DNA of 64,000 nt from Streptomyces sp. NBC_01276 (lineage in GTDB: Bacteria > Actinomycetota > Actinomycetes > Streptomycetales > Streptomycetaceae). Below the pieces are notes generated by a model. The model saw nothing but the letters and a program-made list of their open reading frames with translations, was not told where the DNA came from and did no database searches. The first letter of the stretch is position 1, and each line of letters opens with the position of its first letter. Where the stretch lies: contig NZ_CP108442.1 of the NCBI RefSeq assembly GCF_041435355.1, positions 2,790,001-2,854,000 of the forward strand, in the 5' to 3' direction. Both the position numbers and the translations under genes were made by a program. Of the stretch, positions 38,084-47,200 are shown in pieces.

Positions 38084-40285
38084 GTGACGGAGTACCCCAC
38101 CTCCCAGGAGGGCCCGCAGCCCGCCGTCGCCTCAGGCGGAGGTACGGACGAGCCCGGCCACGGCAAGGCCCCCATCGCGGCCGCCGAGGCCGTACGCACG
38201 CATGCGCAGACTCCGGCAGCCGACCTCCCGCGCCCGCGCGGCGCCGCCGGGAACGGCGGACCGCAGGGCACCCGGGCCTCCGGCCACGACGCGGCGGACA
38301 CCGGCCCGGCCGGCGCCCGCGCGCGCGACGGCGAGGCCGCGCGCAACGCCGGGCGGCGGGACGCGGGCGGCGGCGAGCCGCTCCCCGGCGGCCCGGTGAC
38401 GGCCGCCGCCAGGGCCCCGGGCGCGGCGGGCACGGATCCCGCGGCGGCCCCGGTCACCGGCGCGCCCCCGGTACCGGGGGCCGGCTCCGGGACGGGTGCC
38501 ACCGGTCCCGGTGAGGTGAGCGTGGCGCGCCGCGAGGGCGACCGGCTGCGCTTCGTCGGCGCCGCCACCCGGCGGATCGCGCGCGGCATCGACCTCGACG
38601 AGATCGTGCTGGGCCTGTGCCGGGCGACCGTGCCCACCTTCTCCGACGCCATCCTCGTCTACCTGCGCGACCCGCTGCCCGTCGGCGACGAGCGGCCCGT
38701 CGGCCCGGTCGTTTTAAGGCTCCGGCGCACCGACCGGCTCCGGCCGATCGACGACCTGGCGCTGGCCGAGGGCGAGGGCACGGGGGCGGCGGGGGCCGCC
38801 GGGGAGCTCGACTTCAGCCAGCTGCCGCTGGTCGGCCCGCAGGGTGACCTGCCCGCGGCCGAGCTCTGCGAGATCCGCCCCGGCGGGGCCCTGGCCGAAG
38901 TGCTGCGCGGCGTACGGCCCGTCTTCGGATCGGCCGCAGGAGCCCGCGACGCGCTCCCGGAGCTGCTGGGGTCCGACCACCCGGTGCCGCGCGGCCAGCG
39001 GGCCATCCTGGCCCCGCTGCGGGGCCGCCGACGCGTCATCGGCGCGGCGGTGTTCCTGCGCACCCCGGACCGGGACGCCTTCGAGCAGAACGACCTGCTC
39101 GTCGCCGCCCAGCTGGCCACGCACACCGCGCTCGGCATCGACAAGGCGGTGCTCTACGGCCGCGAGGCCTACATCGCCGACGAGTTGCAGCGCACCATGC
39201 TGCCGGACAGCCTCCCCCAGCCCACCGGGGTGCGGCTCGCCTCGCGCTACCTGCCCGCCGCCGAGACGGCCCGGGTGGGCGGCGACTGGTACGACGCCAT
39301 ACCGCTGCCCGGGAGCCGGGTCGCGCTGGTCGTCGGCGACGTCATGGGCCACTCCATGACCTCCGCCGCGATCATGGGCCAGCTGCGCACCACGGCGCAG
39401 ACCCTGGCCCAGCTGGACCTGCCGCCCGCCGAGGTGCTGCACCACCTGGACGAGCAGGCGCAGCGGCTGGGCTCCGACCGCATGGCGACCTGCCTGTACG
39501 CGGTCTACGACCCCGTCTCGCACCGGATCACCATCGCCAACGCCGGCCACCCGCCGCCGGTGCTGCTGCACCTGGGCGGCCGGGCCGAGGTGCTGCGCGT
39601 CCCGCCGGGCGCCCCCATCGGGGTCGGCGGCGTGGACTTCGAGGCCGTCGAGCTGGACGCCCCGGCCGGGGCCACCCTGCTGCTGTACACGGACGGGCTG
39701 GTGGAGTCCCGGCTGCGGGACGTGTGGACCGGCATCGAGCAGTTGCGCGAGCGGCTCGCGACCACCGCGCAGCTGACGGGGCTGGACCATTCGCCGCCGC
39801 TGGAGGCCCTCTGCGACGACGTGCTGGACATGCTCGGGCCGGGCGACCGGGACGACGACATCGCCCTGCTCGCGGCACGTTTCGAGGGCATCGCGCCGAG
39901 CGACGTCGCGTACTGGTTCCTGGACCCGGAGGAGACCGCTCCCGGCCGGGCCCGCCGCTTCGCCCGGCGCGCGCTGACCCGCTGGGGCCTGGAGGAGCTG
40001 AGCGACTCGCTGGAGCTGCTGGTCAGCGAGGTGGTCACCAATGCCGTCCGGTACGCCGAGCGGCCGGTGACGCTGCGCCTGCTGCGCACGGACGTACTGC
40101 GCTGCGAGGTCGGCGACGACTCCCCGCAGCTGCCGCGCCAGCGGCGGGCGCGGGAGACCGACGAGGGCGGGCGCGGCCTGTTCCTGGTCAACCGGCTGGC
40201 CCGGCGCTGGGGCGCCACCCGGCTGAGCAGCGGGAAGGTCGTCTGGTTCGAGCTCCCGCTGCCGGGGGCGCACGACCGCCGCTGA
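38084..40285 (+). CDS. SpoIIE-family PP2C phosphatase with GAF and anti-sigma kinase domains
   Basis: The product is 733 aa. Residues 1-140 are disordered and Gly/Ala/Pro-rich. A GAF-like sensor follows, then the PP2C/SpoIIE domain with ADELQRTMLPDSLPQP, VGGDWYDAIPL, VVGDVMGHSM and LLYTDGLVESR holding the metal-binding Asp and Gly. DRDDDIALLAAR closes it. The last 130 aa form an RsbW-like HATPase (ELLVSEVVTNAVRYA, DEGGRGLFLVNRLA). Such proteins dephosphorylate anti-sigma-factor antagonists. The GTG at 38084 is chosen; the open frame reaches 37994. Confidence 0.93.
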   Translation: MTEYPTSQEGPQPAVASGGGTDEPGHGKAPIAAAEAVRTHAQTPAADLPRPRGAAGNGGPQGTRASGHDAADTGPAGARARDGEAARNAGRRDAGGGEPLPGGPVTAAARAPGAAGTDPAAAPVTGAPPVPGAGSGTGATGPGEVSVARREGDRLRFVGAATRRIARGIDLDEIVLGLCRATVPTFSDAILVYLRDPLPVGDERPVGPVVLRLRRTDRLRPIDDLALAEGEGTGAAGAAGELDFSQLPLVGPQGDLPAAELCEIRPGGALAEVLRGVRPVFGSAAGARDALPELLGSDHPVPRGQRAILAPLRGRRRVIGAAVFLRTPDRDAFEQNDLLVAAQLATHTALGIDKAVLYGREAYIADELQRTMLPDSLPQPTGVRLASRYLPAAETARVGGDWYDAIPLPGSRVALVVGDVMGHSMTSAAIMGQLRTTAQTLAQLDLPPAEVLHHLDEQAQRLGSDRMATCLYAVYDPVSHRITIANAGHPPPVLLHLGGRAEVLRVPPGAPIGVGGVDFEAVELDAPAGATLLLYTDGLVESRLRDVWTGIEQLRERLATTAQLTGLDHSPPLEALCDDVLDMLGPGDRDDDIALLAARFEGIAPSDVAYWFLDPEETAPGRARRFARRALTRWGLEELSDSLELLVSEVVTNAVRYAERPVTLRLLRTDVLRCEVGDDSPQLPRQRRARETDEGGRGLFLVNRLARRWGATRLSSGKVVWFELPLPGAHDRR

Positions 40286-40333
40286 CGTCCCCTCCGGCCG
40301 CTCCCGGATCCCGGAACCGGTCCCCTGCGCACG

Positions 40334-40379
40334 ACGCACCGCCGCCCCGCAGCATGATCGCTGCGGGGCGGCGGTGCGT
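40334..40379. terminator. 19-bp bidirectional hairpin
   Basis: Arms 40334-40352 and 40361-40379 pair perfectly around CATGATCG. It separates the convergent phosphatase and PBP genes. Confidence 0.88.
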
Positions 40380-40395
40380 CGCGGTGCCGGGGTGC

Positions 40396-42681
40396 CTACC
40401 GGCCCAGGAGCGGGTTCGGCGGCCCGGGGGGCGTCGGGTCCTTCGTGGGCGGCGTCGGGTCCTTCGTCGGCGGCGTGGGCTTCTTCGTCGGCGTCGGGTC
40501 CTTGGTCGGCGCGGTCGGGTCCGGCTTGCCGGAGCTGCCCGTGGGGTCCGGGGAACCGGTGGGGCGGGTGCTGGAGCTGGTCGGCGTCGGGGCGACGGTC
40601 TGGTTCGACGCGGTGGGCGACGGGCTGCGGGTCGGCGCCGGCGGGGTGCCCATCTCGGCGTCCTCCAGGTCGAACTGGCCGGTGGTCTGGCCCCGGAGCG
40701 CGGCCGTGGTGTACGCCTGCCAGATCTGGGCGGGGAAGCTGGAACCGCCCGCGCGGCCCTTGCCGGCGGTGCCGGTCAGGGTGACCTGGTTGTGCGAGTT
40801 CGGGTCCTCGCCGAACATCGCGACGACGGTGACGAGCTCCGGGGTGTAGCCGGTGAACCAGGCCGCCACGTTGGACTCGGTGGTGCCGGTCTTGCCCGCG
40901 GCCTCGTAGGCGGAGCTGCGCACGGCCTTGCCGGAACCGTCCTCGACCACGCCCGTGAGGACCTTGGTGACGGTGTCGGCGGTCTTGGCCGTCAGCACCT
41001 GCCCGCCGATCGGGTTGACCGGCTTGAAATCGGCGTCGGCGTGCTCGGCCTTCTTGACGATGGTCGGGGTGACCTTCTTGCCGTGGTTGCCGAAGGTGGC
41101 GTAGACGCCGGCCATCTCGACGGTGTTGGCGCTCATGGTGCCGAGCGACATGGCGGGCCTGTCGGCCGGCCAGCCGTCGCGGTCGCGCATGCCGAGGGCG
41201 AGCGCGGTCTCCTTCACCTTCTCCGGCTTGGCGTCGACGATCATCTGCGCGTACACGGAGTTCACGGAGGAGTTGGTGGCCTCCTGGACCGTGAGCATCG
41301 GGTCGCCGTAGTTGATGTTGTCCTGGTTCTGCGGGGCGAAGGCGGTCGCGCTGCCGACGACGGCGCGCTTGCTGGTGCCGTCGTAGAGGGCGTTCGGCGT
41401 GATCGGACGGCCGTCCTGGGTCTTCGCGCCGGTCTCCAGGGCGGTGGCCAGCACGACCGGCTTGAAGGTCGAGCCCGGCTGGAAGTCGGTGCGCAGGGCG
41501 TTGCTCTCGGCCTTCTCCGTCAGGCCCACGCCGCCGTACATCGCGACGATCGCGCCGGTCTTGGCGTCGACCGAGGTGGCGCCGGCCTGGACGCTCTGGT
41601 CCTGGGGGCGGTCCTTGGTGTTCTTGCGGTCGAGCTTGGACTCCAGCTCGTCGTCGACGGCCTTCTCCAGCGCGGCCTGCTTCTTCTTGTCGACGTTCAG
41701 GGTGATGGTCCAGCCGCCGGCGGTGATGTCGGCGTCCTTGATGCCCTGGCGGCTCAGCTCCTGCTTGGCGGCCTGGACCAGGTAGCCCTTCTGTCCGTCC
41801 ATGCCCGGGAGCGGCTTGGGCTTGATGGGCTCCTGGAACTTCAGGGTCGCCCGCTTGGCCTGGTCCAGCTTGCCCATCTCGACCATGTTGTCGAGGACGG
41901 CGTTGAAGCGGATCATGACCAGCCGCTTGCCGTTGGGGCCGGCGATCGCCCAGTCGTACTGGCTGGGGGCCTGGATGACGGCGGCGAGGTAGGCGGCCTG
42001 CTCCAGGTTCAGCTTCTCGGCGTCGATGCCGTAGTAGGCCTGGGCCGCGGCCTGGATGCCGTAGGCGTTGCGGCCGTAGAAGTTGGTGTTGAGGTAACCG
42101 GCGAGGATCTCGTTCTTCTTCATGCGCTGGTCGACCTTGATCGAGATCACCAGCTCACGGAGCTTTCGGGTCGCCGACTGGTCCTGGGTCAGGTAGTAGT
42201 TCTTGACGTACTGCTGGGTGATCGTCGATCCGCCGGCCTTGCCGCGGCCGGTGGCCGTGTTGAAGAGGCCTCGGGCGACACCGATCGCGTCGACGCCGCT
42301 GTCCTGGTAGAAGGACTTGTTCTCGATGGCGATGAAGGCCGTCCGCACGTCCTCGGGGATCTTGTCGATCGGGAGGATCTCGCGGTTCATCTGGCCGGTG
42401 CGGGCCATGATCGAGCCATCGGCGTACTTGTACGTGTTGCTCTGGAGGATCGCGTTCTTGTTCGGGTCCGGCGGGTCCACGGAGAAGTAGAGGGCGACCG
42501 CTCCGATGATGAGGAGCAGGGCACCTCCGAGGAAAGTCCCCAGGATCGTCTTCCAGTTGAGGAAGCGACGTATGCCGCTGCGCTTCCCCCCGGTCTTCCC
42601 GGTCGACTTGCCCGCACGCCCGCTCGGCGCTTTCCGCGCACCGCGCTGCTGCTGCGCCCGTCGCGCCTCTGCTCGGCCCAT
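40396..42681 (-). CDS. Class A penicillin-binding protein (transglycosylase/transpeptidase)
   Basis: The product is 761 aa. A basic cytoplasmic N-terminus and one membrane helix (LGTFLGGALLLIIGAVALYF) precede the GT51 domain, with catalytic Glu in AIENKSFYQDSG and the motif GGSTITQQY. The transpeptidase domain shows GSTFKP (nucleophile Ser), SSVN and KTGTTE. The C-terminal 80 residues are a Pro/Thr/Lys repeat (PTKDPTPP) that may span the wall. It polymerises and cross-links peptidoglycan. It is convergent with the SpoIIE gene and divergent from the SPFH gene. Confidence 0.94.
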   Translation of the reverse strand: MGRAEARRAQQQRGARKAPSGRAGKSTGKTGGKRSGIRRFLNWKTILGTFLGGALLLIIGAVALYFSVDPPDPNKNAILQSNTYKYADGSIMARTGQMNREILPIDKIPEDVRTAFIAIENKSFYQDSGVDAIGVARGLFNTATGRGKAGGSTITQQYVKNYYLTQDQSATRKLRELVISIKVDQRMKKNEILAGYLNTNFYGRNAYGIQAAAQAYYGIDAEKLNLEQAAYLAAVIQAPSQYDWAIAGPNGKRLVMIRFNAVLDNMVEMGKLDQAKRATLKFQEPIKPKPLPGMDGQKGYLVQAAKQELSRQGIKDADITAGGWTITLNVDKKKQAALEKAVDDELESKLDRKNTKDRPQDQSVQAGATSVDAKTGAIVAMYGGVGLTEKAESNALRTDFQPGSTFKPVVLATALETGAKTQDGRPITPNALYDGTSKRAVVGSATAFAPQNQDNINYGDPMLTVQEATNSSVNSVYAQMIVDAKPEKVKETALALGMRDRDGWPADRPAMSLGTMSANTVEMAGVYATFGNHGKKVTPTIVKKAEHADADFKPVNPIGGQVLTAKTADTVTKVLTGVVEDGSGKAVRSSAYEAAGKTGTTESNVAAWFTGYTPELVTVVAMFGEDPNSHNQVTLTGTAGKGRAGGSSFPAQIWQAYTTAALRGQTTGQFDLEDAEMGTPPAPTRSPSPTASNQTVAPTPTSSSTRPTGSPDPTGSSGKPDPTAPTKDPTPTKKPTPPTKDPTPPTKDPTPPGPPNPLLGR

Positions 42682-42853
42682 CGCTCCCGCTCCGCTCGAT
42701 TACCCCCCCGACGTCAGCTCAGAAAACTAACACCGCAGGCTGTGACAAAGGACGGCTAACCCTGATCAATACCGGTCAATTCGGACGTGAGAATCAGCAC
42801 CCACTCCGATGGAACCGACGCCCATGAGACCTGAAGGGTTGCGGTGAACGCAA

Positions 42854-42869
42854 AAAGTGATATCACTTT
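42854..42869. promoter_or_regulatory. 16-bp perfect palindrome upstream of SPFH gene
   Basis: AAAGTGATATCACTTT is a perfect palindrome, AT-rich in a GC-rich context, 55-70 bp upstream of the SPFH start. It is probably an operator, possibly of the ribbon-helix-helix protein encoded downstream. Confidence 0.7.
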
Positions 42870-42924
42870 GCTAGGCGCTTCGGTCGGCCACGGCCGGACG
42901 CCCCACATCAAACGGGGGTATTCC

Positions 42925-43836
42925 ATGACAACCGCAGTCGACCGCCGGCCGAGTGAGGTCCGGGAGTTCGCGGCGCACAGCGTCGGCGGCGGACTGGCCC
43001 TGCTACTGGGCCTGTTGGGCACGGCGGCCGGGGTGGCCCTGATCGCCTTCGGTGCGACGGCGACCGCGACGGGACCCAAGGCGGCGATGATCGCGGCCGG
43101 GATCCTGCTGGTCCTCTGCTCGCTGTTCGCCATGATGGGACTGAACACGGTGGCCCCCGGCGAGGCCCGCGTGGTCCAGCTCTTCGGCCGCTACCGCGGC
43201 ACGATCCGGGCGGACGGACTGCGCTGGGTCAACCCGCTGACCTCCCGCAGGAAGATCTCCACCCGGGTCCGCAATCACGAGACGGCCGTCCTGAAGGTCA
43301 ACGACGCCTACGGCAACCCGATCGAGCTCGCCGCCGTCGTGGTCTGGCGGGTCTCCGAGACCGCGCGCGCGGTGTTCGAGGTCGAGGACTTCACGGAGTT
43401 CGTCGAGACGCAGACCGAGACGGCCGTGCGGCACATCGCGATCGAGTACCCCTACGACGCCCACGACGAGGGCGGGCTCTCGCTGCGCGGCAACGCGGAG
43501 GAGATCACCGAGAAGCTCTCGGCGGAGCTGGCCACCCGGGTGGAGACGGCGGGCGTGGAGATCATCGAGTCCCGCTTCACGCATCTCGCGTACGCTCCGG
43601 AGATCGCCTCCGCGATGCTCCAGCGCCAGCAGGCCGGCGCGGTCGTGGCGGCCCGCAAGCAGATCGTCGAGGGCGCGGTGGGCATGGTGGAACTGGCCCT
43701 GACGCGGCTGGCCGAGGAGGAGATCGTGGACCTGGACCCGGAGCGCAAGGCCTCCATGGTGTCGAACCTGATGGTGGTGCTCTGCGGCGACCGCGCGGCC
43801 CAGCCCGTCATCAACACGGGCACCCTCTACCAGTGA
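42925..43836 (+). CDS. SPFH/band 7 membrane protein
   Basis: The product is 303 aa. Two membrane helices (about 20-70, [20 protein letters not shown] and [19 protein letters not shown]) precede an SPFH domain: [33 protein letters not shown] and [18 protein letters not shown] helical C-terminus ([20 protein letters not shown]) can form oligomers. SPFH proteins scaffold membrane domains and proteases. The ATG at 42925 follows a GGGGG box; an open frame from 42844 would include the palindrome. It overlaps the next gene by four bases. Confidence 0.9.
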   Translation: MTTAVDRRPSEVREFAAHSVGGGLALLLGLLGTAAGVALIAFGATATATGPKAAMIAAGILLVLCSLFAMMGLNTVAPGEARVVQLFGRYRGTIRADGLRWVNPLTSRRKISTRVRNHETAVLKVNDAYGNPIELAAVVVWRVSETARAVFEVEDFTEFVETQTETAVRHIAIEYPYDAHDEGGLSLRGNAEEITEKLSAELATRVETAGVEIIESRFTHLAYAPEIASAMLQRQQAGAVVAARKQIVEGAVGMVELALTRLAEEEIVDLDPERKASMVSNLMVVLCGDRAAQPVINTGTLYQ

Positions 43837-44093
43837 CCCCCGGCGGCGAGGACCCGGGTACGAGCCGGCCCGCACCCCGGACGGCACGGCAGGCGCGCAA
43901 GCAAGTGCTCCTGCGCCTGGACCCGCAGGTCTACGACGCGCTCGCGCGCTGGGCCGGCGAGGAGCTGCGCAGCGCCAACGCGCAGATCGAGTTCGTGCTG
44001 CGCCGGGCCCTGTCGGAGACGGGCCGTCTCCCGGGCGGCGCCGCCCCCATCCCGCCGCGCGGCCGGCCGCGCACCACGCAGCCGGACGGCTGA
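43833..44093 (+). CDS. Ribbon-helix-helix (Arc/CopG-like) small protein
   Basis: The product is 86 aa. The central 45 residues, [20 protein letters not shown] followed by [16 protein letters not shown], form a beta strand and two helices as in Arc/CopG/HicB antitoxin-type DNA-binding domains; a basic Pro-rich tail follows. The GTG start overlaps the SPFH stop (GTGA), so the two are co-translated. It may bind the palindrome upstream of the operon. A toxin partner is not visible. Confidence 0.78.
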   Translation: MTPGGEDPGTSRPAPRTARQARKQVLLRLDPQVYDALARWAGEELRSANAQIEFVLRRALSETGRLPGGAAPIPPRGRPRTTQPDG

Positions 44094-44198
44094 CCGCCCC
44101 GTCCGGCCGGGAGCGCCCCACCGGGCCCGCCCTCCCGGACGGTCTGCGTACGGAGCGACCGCTGCGAGGCGGCGACGGCCGCCTCCCGGACGGCCGCC

Positions 44199-45182
44199 TC
44201 AGTCGGTGGGCCACACCGGGAGCGGGCGCACCGCCTCGCGCAGCGCGGCGGCGACGGCCCGGAACTCCTCGTGCCGGGCCGTCCCGGTCCGCATGGCCAG
44301 CGCGATCCGCCGCGAGGGGGCCGGCTCGGCGAAGTACCCGGTGGCCAGGTACTCGTTGCGGGCGGTCTCCAGGCGCAGGGCGGTGCGGGGCAGCAGGGTG
44401 ACCCCGAGCCCGCCCGCGACCAGCTGGACGAGCGTGGACAGTCCGGCGGCGGTGGTGGTGACGTCCGCCCCGGCGCTGCGGCCCGCCTCGCGGCAGATGT
44501 CCAGGGCCTGGTCGCGCAGGCAGTGGCCCTCGTCGAGCAACAGCAGCTGGAGGCCGCGCAGTTCCTCGCGCGGGATGTCCCGCCGCCCGGCCAGCGGGTG
44601 CTCGCGCGGGGCCAGCAGGACGAAGTCCTCGTCGAAGAGGGGCAGTTCGGTGACGCCCGGCATGCCGAGCGGCACCGCGAGCAGCAGCAGGTCGAGGCGC
44701 CCGCCGGACAGCCCCTCCAGCAGCGAGGCCGTCTGCTCCTCGTGCACCTGGAGGTCCATGCGCGGGTAGCGCCGCTGGAAGAGCCCGAGCACGGTCGGCA
44801 GCAGGTACGGGGCCACGGTGGGGATCACCCCGAGCCGCAGCACCCCGGTGAAGGGCGCCCGGACCGCCTCGGCCTCCTCCAGCAGCCCGCCCATCGCGTC
44901 GAGCACGCCGCGCGCGCGGGCGGCGATCCGCTCGCCCGCCGGGGAGAGCAGCACCTTGCGGGTGGTGCGCTCCAGCAGCTGCACCCCGAGGGCCTCCTCC
45001 AGCGCGGAGACGGCGCCCGAGAGCGCGGGCTGGCTCATGCCGATCGCCGCGGCGGCGTCCCGGAAGTGCAGGTGTTCCGCGACCGCCGCGAAGGCGCGCA
45101 ACTGCGCCAGCGTCGGCTGCTTGGCCTGCCTCGTCTGCCGCGTCTGCTTCAACTGCTTCGGTCCCCTATTACCGACAGCCAC
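44199..45182 (-). CDS. oxyR: Hydrogen-peroxide sensor LysR-type regulator OxyR
   Basis: The product is 327 aa. An N-terminal LysR helix-turn-helix (about 17-75, TLAQLRAFAAVAEHLHFRDA) is followed by a sensor domain with the two redox cysteines of OxyR in GHCLRDQALDICREAG. Peroxide forms a disulfide that activates peroxidase genes. GGAGG is 9 nt upstream of GTG 45182; a longer start at 45233 would include the promoter. It is divergent from ahpC-ahpD, its expected target. A short basic repeat (KQTRQTRQAKQ) precedes the DNA-binding domain. Confidence 0.95.
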   Translation of the reverse strand: MAVGNRGPKQLKQTRQTRQAKQPTLAQLRAFAAVAEHLHFRDAAAAIGMSQPALSGAVSALEEALGVQLLERTTRKVLLSPAGERIAARARGVLDAMGGLLEEAEAVRAPFTGVLRLGVIPTVAPYLLPTVLGLFQRRYPRMDLQVHEEQTASLLEGLSGGRLDLLLLAVPLGMPGVTELPLFDEDFVLLAPREHPLAGRRDIPREELRGLQLLLLDEGHCLRDQALDICREAGRSAGADVTTTAAGLSTLVQLVAGGLGVTLLPRTALRLETARNEYLATGYFAEPAPSRRIALAMRTGTARHEEFRAVAAALREAVRPLPVWPTD

Positions 45183-45184
45183 TG

Positions 45185-45221
45185 ATAGGTACCTCCGATC
45201 ACCCACCACAAGAGTAGCTAT
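45185..45221. promoter_or_regulatory. Candidate OxyR box between oxyR and ahpC
   Basis: Reading ATAG-N7-CGAT-N7-CACA-N7-CTAT, the outer elements match the ATAG/CTAT consensus exactly, the second matches 3 of 4 and the third does not match. The 7-nt spacing is exact throughout. It overlaps the RBS of oxyR, which fits autoregulation. Confidence 0.65.
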
Positions 45222-45317
45222 TTCCGTAATCAATGCAGCTGTGTCAGCATGTGAGATCCGTCCAACCCCTTCGGAAAGCCCCCAAAAGGGTCACTTTCCC
45301 GTTCGCAAGGAGAGTTC

Positions 45318-45872
45318 GTGCTCACTGTCGGTGACAAGTTCCCCAGCTACGACCTGACCGCCTGCGTCTCCCTCGAAGCCGGCAGCGAGTTCGCGCAGAT
45401 CGACCACAAGACCTACGAGGGCAAGTGGAAGGTCGTCTTCGCGTGGCCGCTGGACTTCACCTTCGTGTGCCCGACGGAGATCGCCGCCTTCGGCAAGCTG
45501 AACGAGGAGTTCGCCGACCGTGACGCGCAGGTCCTCGGCTTCTCCCTCGACTCCGAGTACGTCCACCACGCCTGGCGCAAGGACCACGCCGACCTGCGTG
45601 ACCTGCCCTTCCCGATGATGTCCGACATCAAGCGCGAGCTGTCGACCGAGCTGGGCATCCTCGGCGAGGACGGCCTGCCGATGCGCGCCGTCTTCATCGT
45701 GGACCCGAACAACGAGATCCAGTTCTCGATGGTGACCGCCGGTTCCGTGGGCCGTAACCCCAAGGAGGTCCTGCGGGTCCTCGACGCCCTGCAGACCGAC
45801 GAGCTGTGCCCCTGCAACTGGAACAAGGGCGACGACACCATCAACGCGGGCGCCCTGCTGGCCGGTGAGTGA
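45318..45872 (+). CDS. ahpC: Alkyl hydroperoxide reductase peroxiredoxin AhpC
   Basis: The product is 184 aa, a typical 2-Cys peroxiredoxin. The peroxidatic Cys is in FTFVCPTEIAAF (about residue 51) and the resolving Cys in ELCPCNW (about 155); PSYDLTACV and WKVVFAWPLDF are also conserved. It reduces peroxides and is recycled through AhpD. The GTG follows AAGGAG by about 6 nt. ahpD starts 3 bp after its stop, so they form an operon controlled by OxyR. Confidence 0.97.
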   Translation: MLTVGDKFPSYDLTACVSLEAGSEFAQIDHKTYEGKWKVVFAWPLDFTFVCPTEIAAFGKLNEEFADRDAQVLGFSLDSEYVHHAWRKDHADLRDLPFPMMSDIKRELSTELGILGEDGLPMRAVFIVDPNNEIQFSMVTAGSVGRNPKEVLRVLDALQTDELCPCNWNKGDDTINAGALLAGE

Positions 45873-45875
45873 CGG

Positions 45876-46415
45876 ATGTCCCTCGACTCCCTCAAGTCCG
45901 CCATACCGGACTTCGCCAAGGACCTGAAGCTGAACCTCGGTTCGGTCATCGGCAATCAGGACACCCTCTCGCAGCAGCAGCTGTGGGGCACCGTCCTGTC
46001 CTGCGCGATCGCCTCCCGCTCCCCGCGCGTCCTGCGCGAGCTGGAGCCCGAGGCGAAGGCGGCCCTGTCGCCCGAGGCGTACACCGCCGCCAAGTCCGCC
46101 GCGGCGATCATGGCGATGAACAACGTCTTCTACCGCACGCGCCACCTGCTCTCCGACCCGGAGTACGGCACGCTGCGCGCGGGCCTGCGGATGAACGTCA
46201 TCGGCAACCCCGGCGTGGAGAAGATCGACTTCGAGCTGTGGTCGCTCGCGGTCTCCGCGGTCAACGGCTGCGGCCAGTGCCTGGACTCGCACGAGCAGGT
46301 CCTGCGCAAGGCCGGCGTGGACCGCGAGACGGTCCAGGAGGCCTTCAAGATCGCCTCGGTGATCCAGGCCGTCGCCGTCACCCTCGACGCCGAAGCGGCC
46401 CTGGCCGCCGAGTAG
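45876..46415 (+). CDS. ahpD: Alkyl hydroperoxidase AhpD
   Basis: The product is 179 aa. It is a small all-helical disulfide reductase with the CxxC active site and general base in [10 protein letters not shown] (residues about 131-140). [15 protein letters not shown] is typical of AhpD. It passes electrons to AhpC, as in mycobacteria where AhpD works with lipoamide proteins. The gene is separated from ahpC by 3 bp and is followed by a strong hairpin. Confidence 0.96.
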   Translation: MSLDSLKSAIPDFAKDLKLNLGSVIGNQDTLSQQQLWGTVLSCAIASRSPRVLRELEPEAKAALSPEAYTAAKSAAAIMAMNNVFYRTRHLLSDPEYGTLRAGLRMNVIGNPGVEKIDFELWSLAVSAVNGCGQCLDSHEQVLRKAGVDRETVQEAFKIASVIQAVAVTLDAEAALAAE

Positions 46416-46431
46416 TCACCCGCACGAGCGA

Positions 46432-46469
46432 CAGGGCCCCCACAGCCGTCACCGGCCGTGGGGGCCCTG
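46432..46469. terminator. 17-bp hairpin between ahpD and a convergent gene
   Basis: Arms 46432-46448 and 46453-46469 pair with a single mismatch around TCAC. It separates ahpD from the minus-strand gene ending at 46475. Confidence 0.82.
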
Positions 46470-46474
46470 CGCGT

Positions 46475-47200
46475 TCACTTGCGCAGCCGGACCATGAGTG
46501 CGCGCATGTCCTCGATCATCGCGGTCTTGACCGCGTCGTCGTCCGGGTCCTGCTCACCGCCGTTCACGCCGAACCAGCGGGCGCTCAGGGTGAAGACCGC
46601 CCCGCCGTCGAGCACCTGCAGCCGGACCTGACCCACCTGCGTGGTCAGCAGCGCCCGTTCCCCGAGCCCGGGGACCTGCTCCACCTCGGCGCCCACCAGC
46701 CGCGTGCCGGGCTCCAGTCCCGGACCGGTCCCGAACTCCGGACCGGGATCGGCCTTCTTGTGCAACTCGACCACGACCTGGTTCTCGTAGCCGGGCATCC
46801 TGTCGGCGCCGCTCATGCCGACCGCGCAGTAGGACCAGTCCTGGACGGGGCCCTCGCCGTGTTTGGTCGTCCTCCCGTCGACCGAGCCGCCGATCCCGGA
46901 GAGCATCCGGAGGGGCGCCTCGTCGCACAGGTTCTCGGCGTGCCGGTAGCGGATCGGCGGCCCGGCCTCGGCGGAACGTTCCTGCACGACCAGTACGCCC
47001 GCCCACACCACCGAGGCCAGCACCGCCCCGCCCAGCGCCCACCGCCACGGCACGCGCCCGCCGCCCGACGGCGGGGACGGGGGCGCGGACGGAGACGGGG
47101 ACGGGGACGGGGACGACGGCGCGAACGGAGCGTCCGGCCGGGCCTCCCCGGCGGGCCGGCCCGCGGGCCAGTCCCCTTCGAGCTCAGGCTCGCTGATCAT
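46475..47200 (-). CDS. Hypothetical single-pass membrane protein with Ser/Pro linker
   Basis: The product is 241 aa. A low-complexity Ser/Pro repeat (SPSPSPSPS) lies before one membrane helix (WALGGAVLASVVWAGVLVVQ), and an extracytoplasmic domain follows with two Cys (ENLCDEAP, WSYCAVGMSG) likely forming a disulfide. The N-terminal coding DNA carries GGGGAC hexamer repeats (47088-47125). I do not recognise the outer domain, although the build resembles Streptomyces sensor-like lipoproteins. Its first 17 nt overlap the end of the upstream permease gene, so they are coupled. Confidence 0.75.
   Translation of the reverse strand: MISEPELEGDWPAGRPAGEARPDAPFAPSSPSPSPSPSAPPSPPSGGGRVPWRWALGGAVLASVVWAGVLVVQERSAEAGPPIRYRHAENLCDEAPLRMLSGIGGSVDGRTTKHGEGPVQDWSYCAVGMSGADRMPGYENQVVVELHKKADPGPEFGTGPGLEPGTRLVGAEVEQVPGLGERALLTTQVGQVRLQVLDGGAVFTLSARWFGVNGGEQDPDDDAVKTAMIEDMRALMVRLRK

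Noticed and set aside
40435..40520. Tandem repeat cluster near the PBP 3' end
   Set aside because: It is explained by the protein's Pro/Thr/Lys repeat tail (PTKDPTPP), so it is coding rather than a separate element.
46130..46381. Minus-strand ORF within ahpD
   Set aside because: It is a shadow of the peroxidase gene in a high-GC frame.
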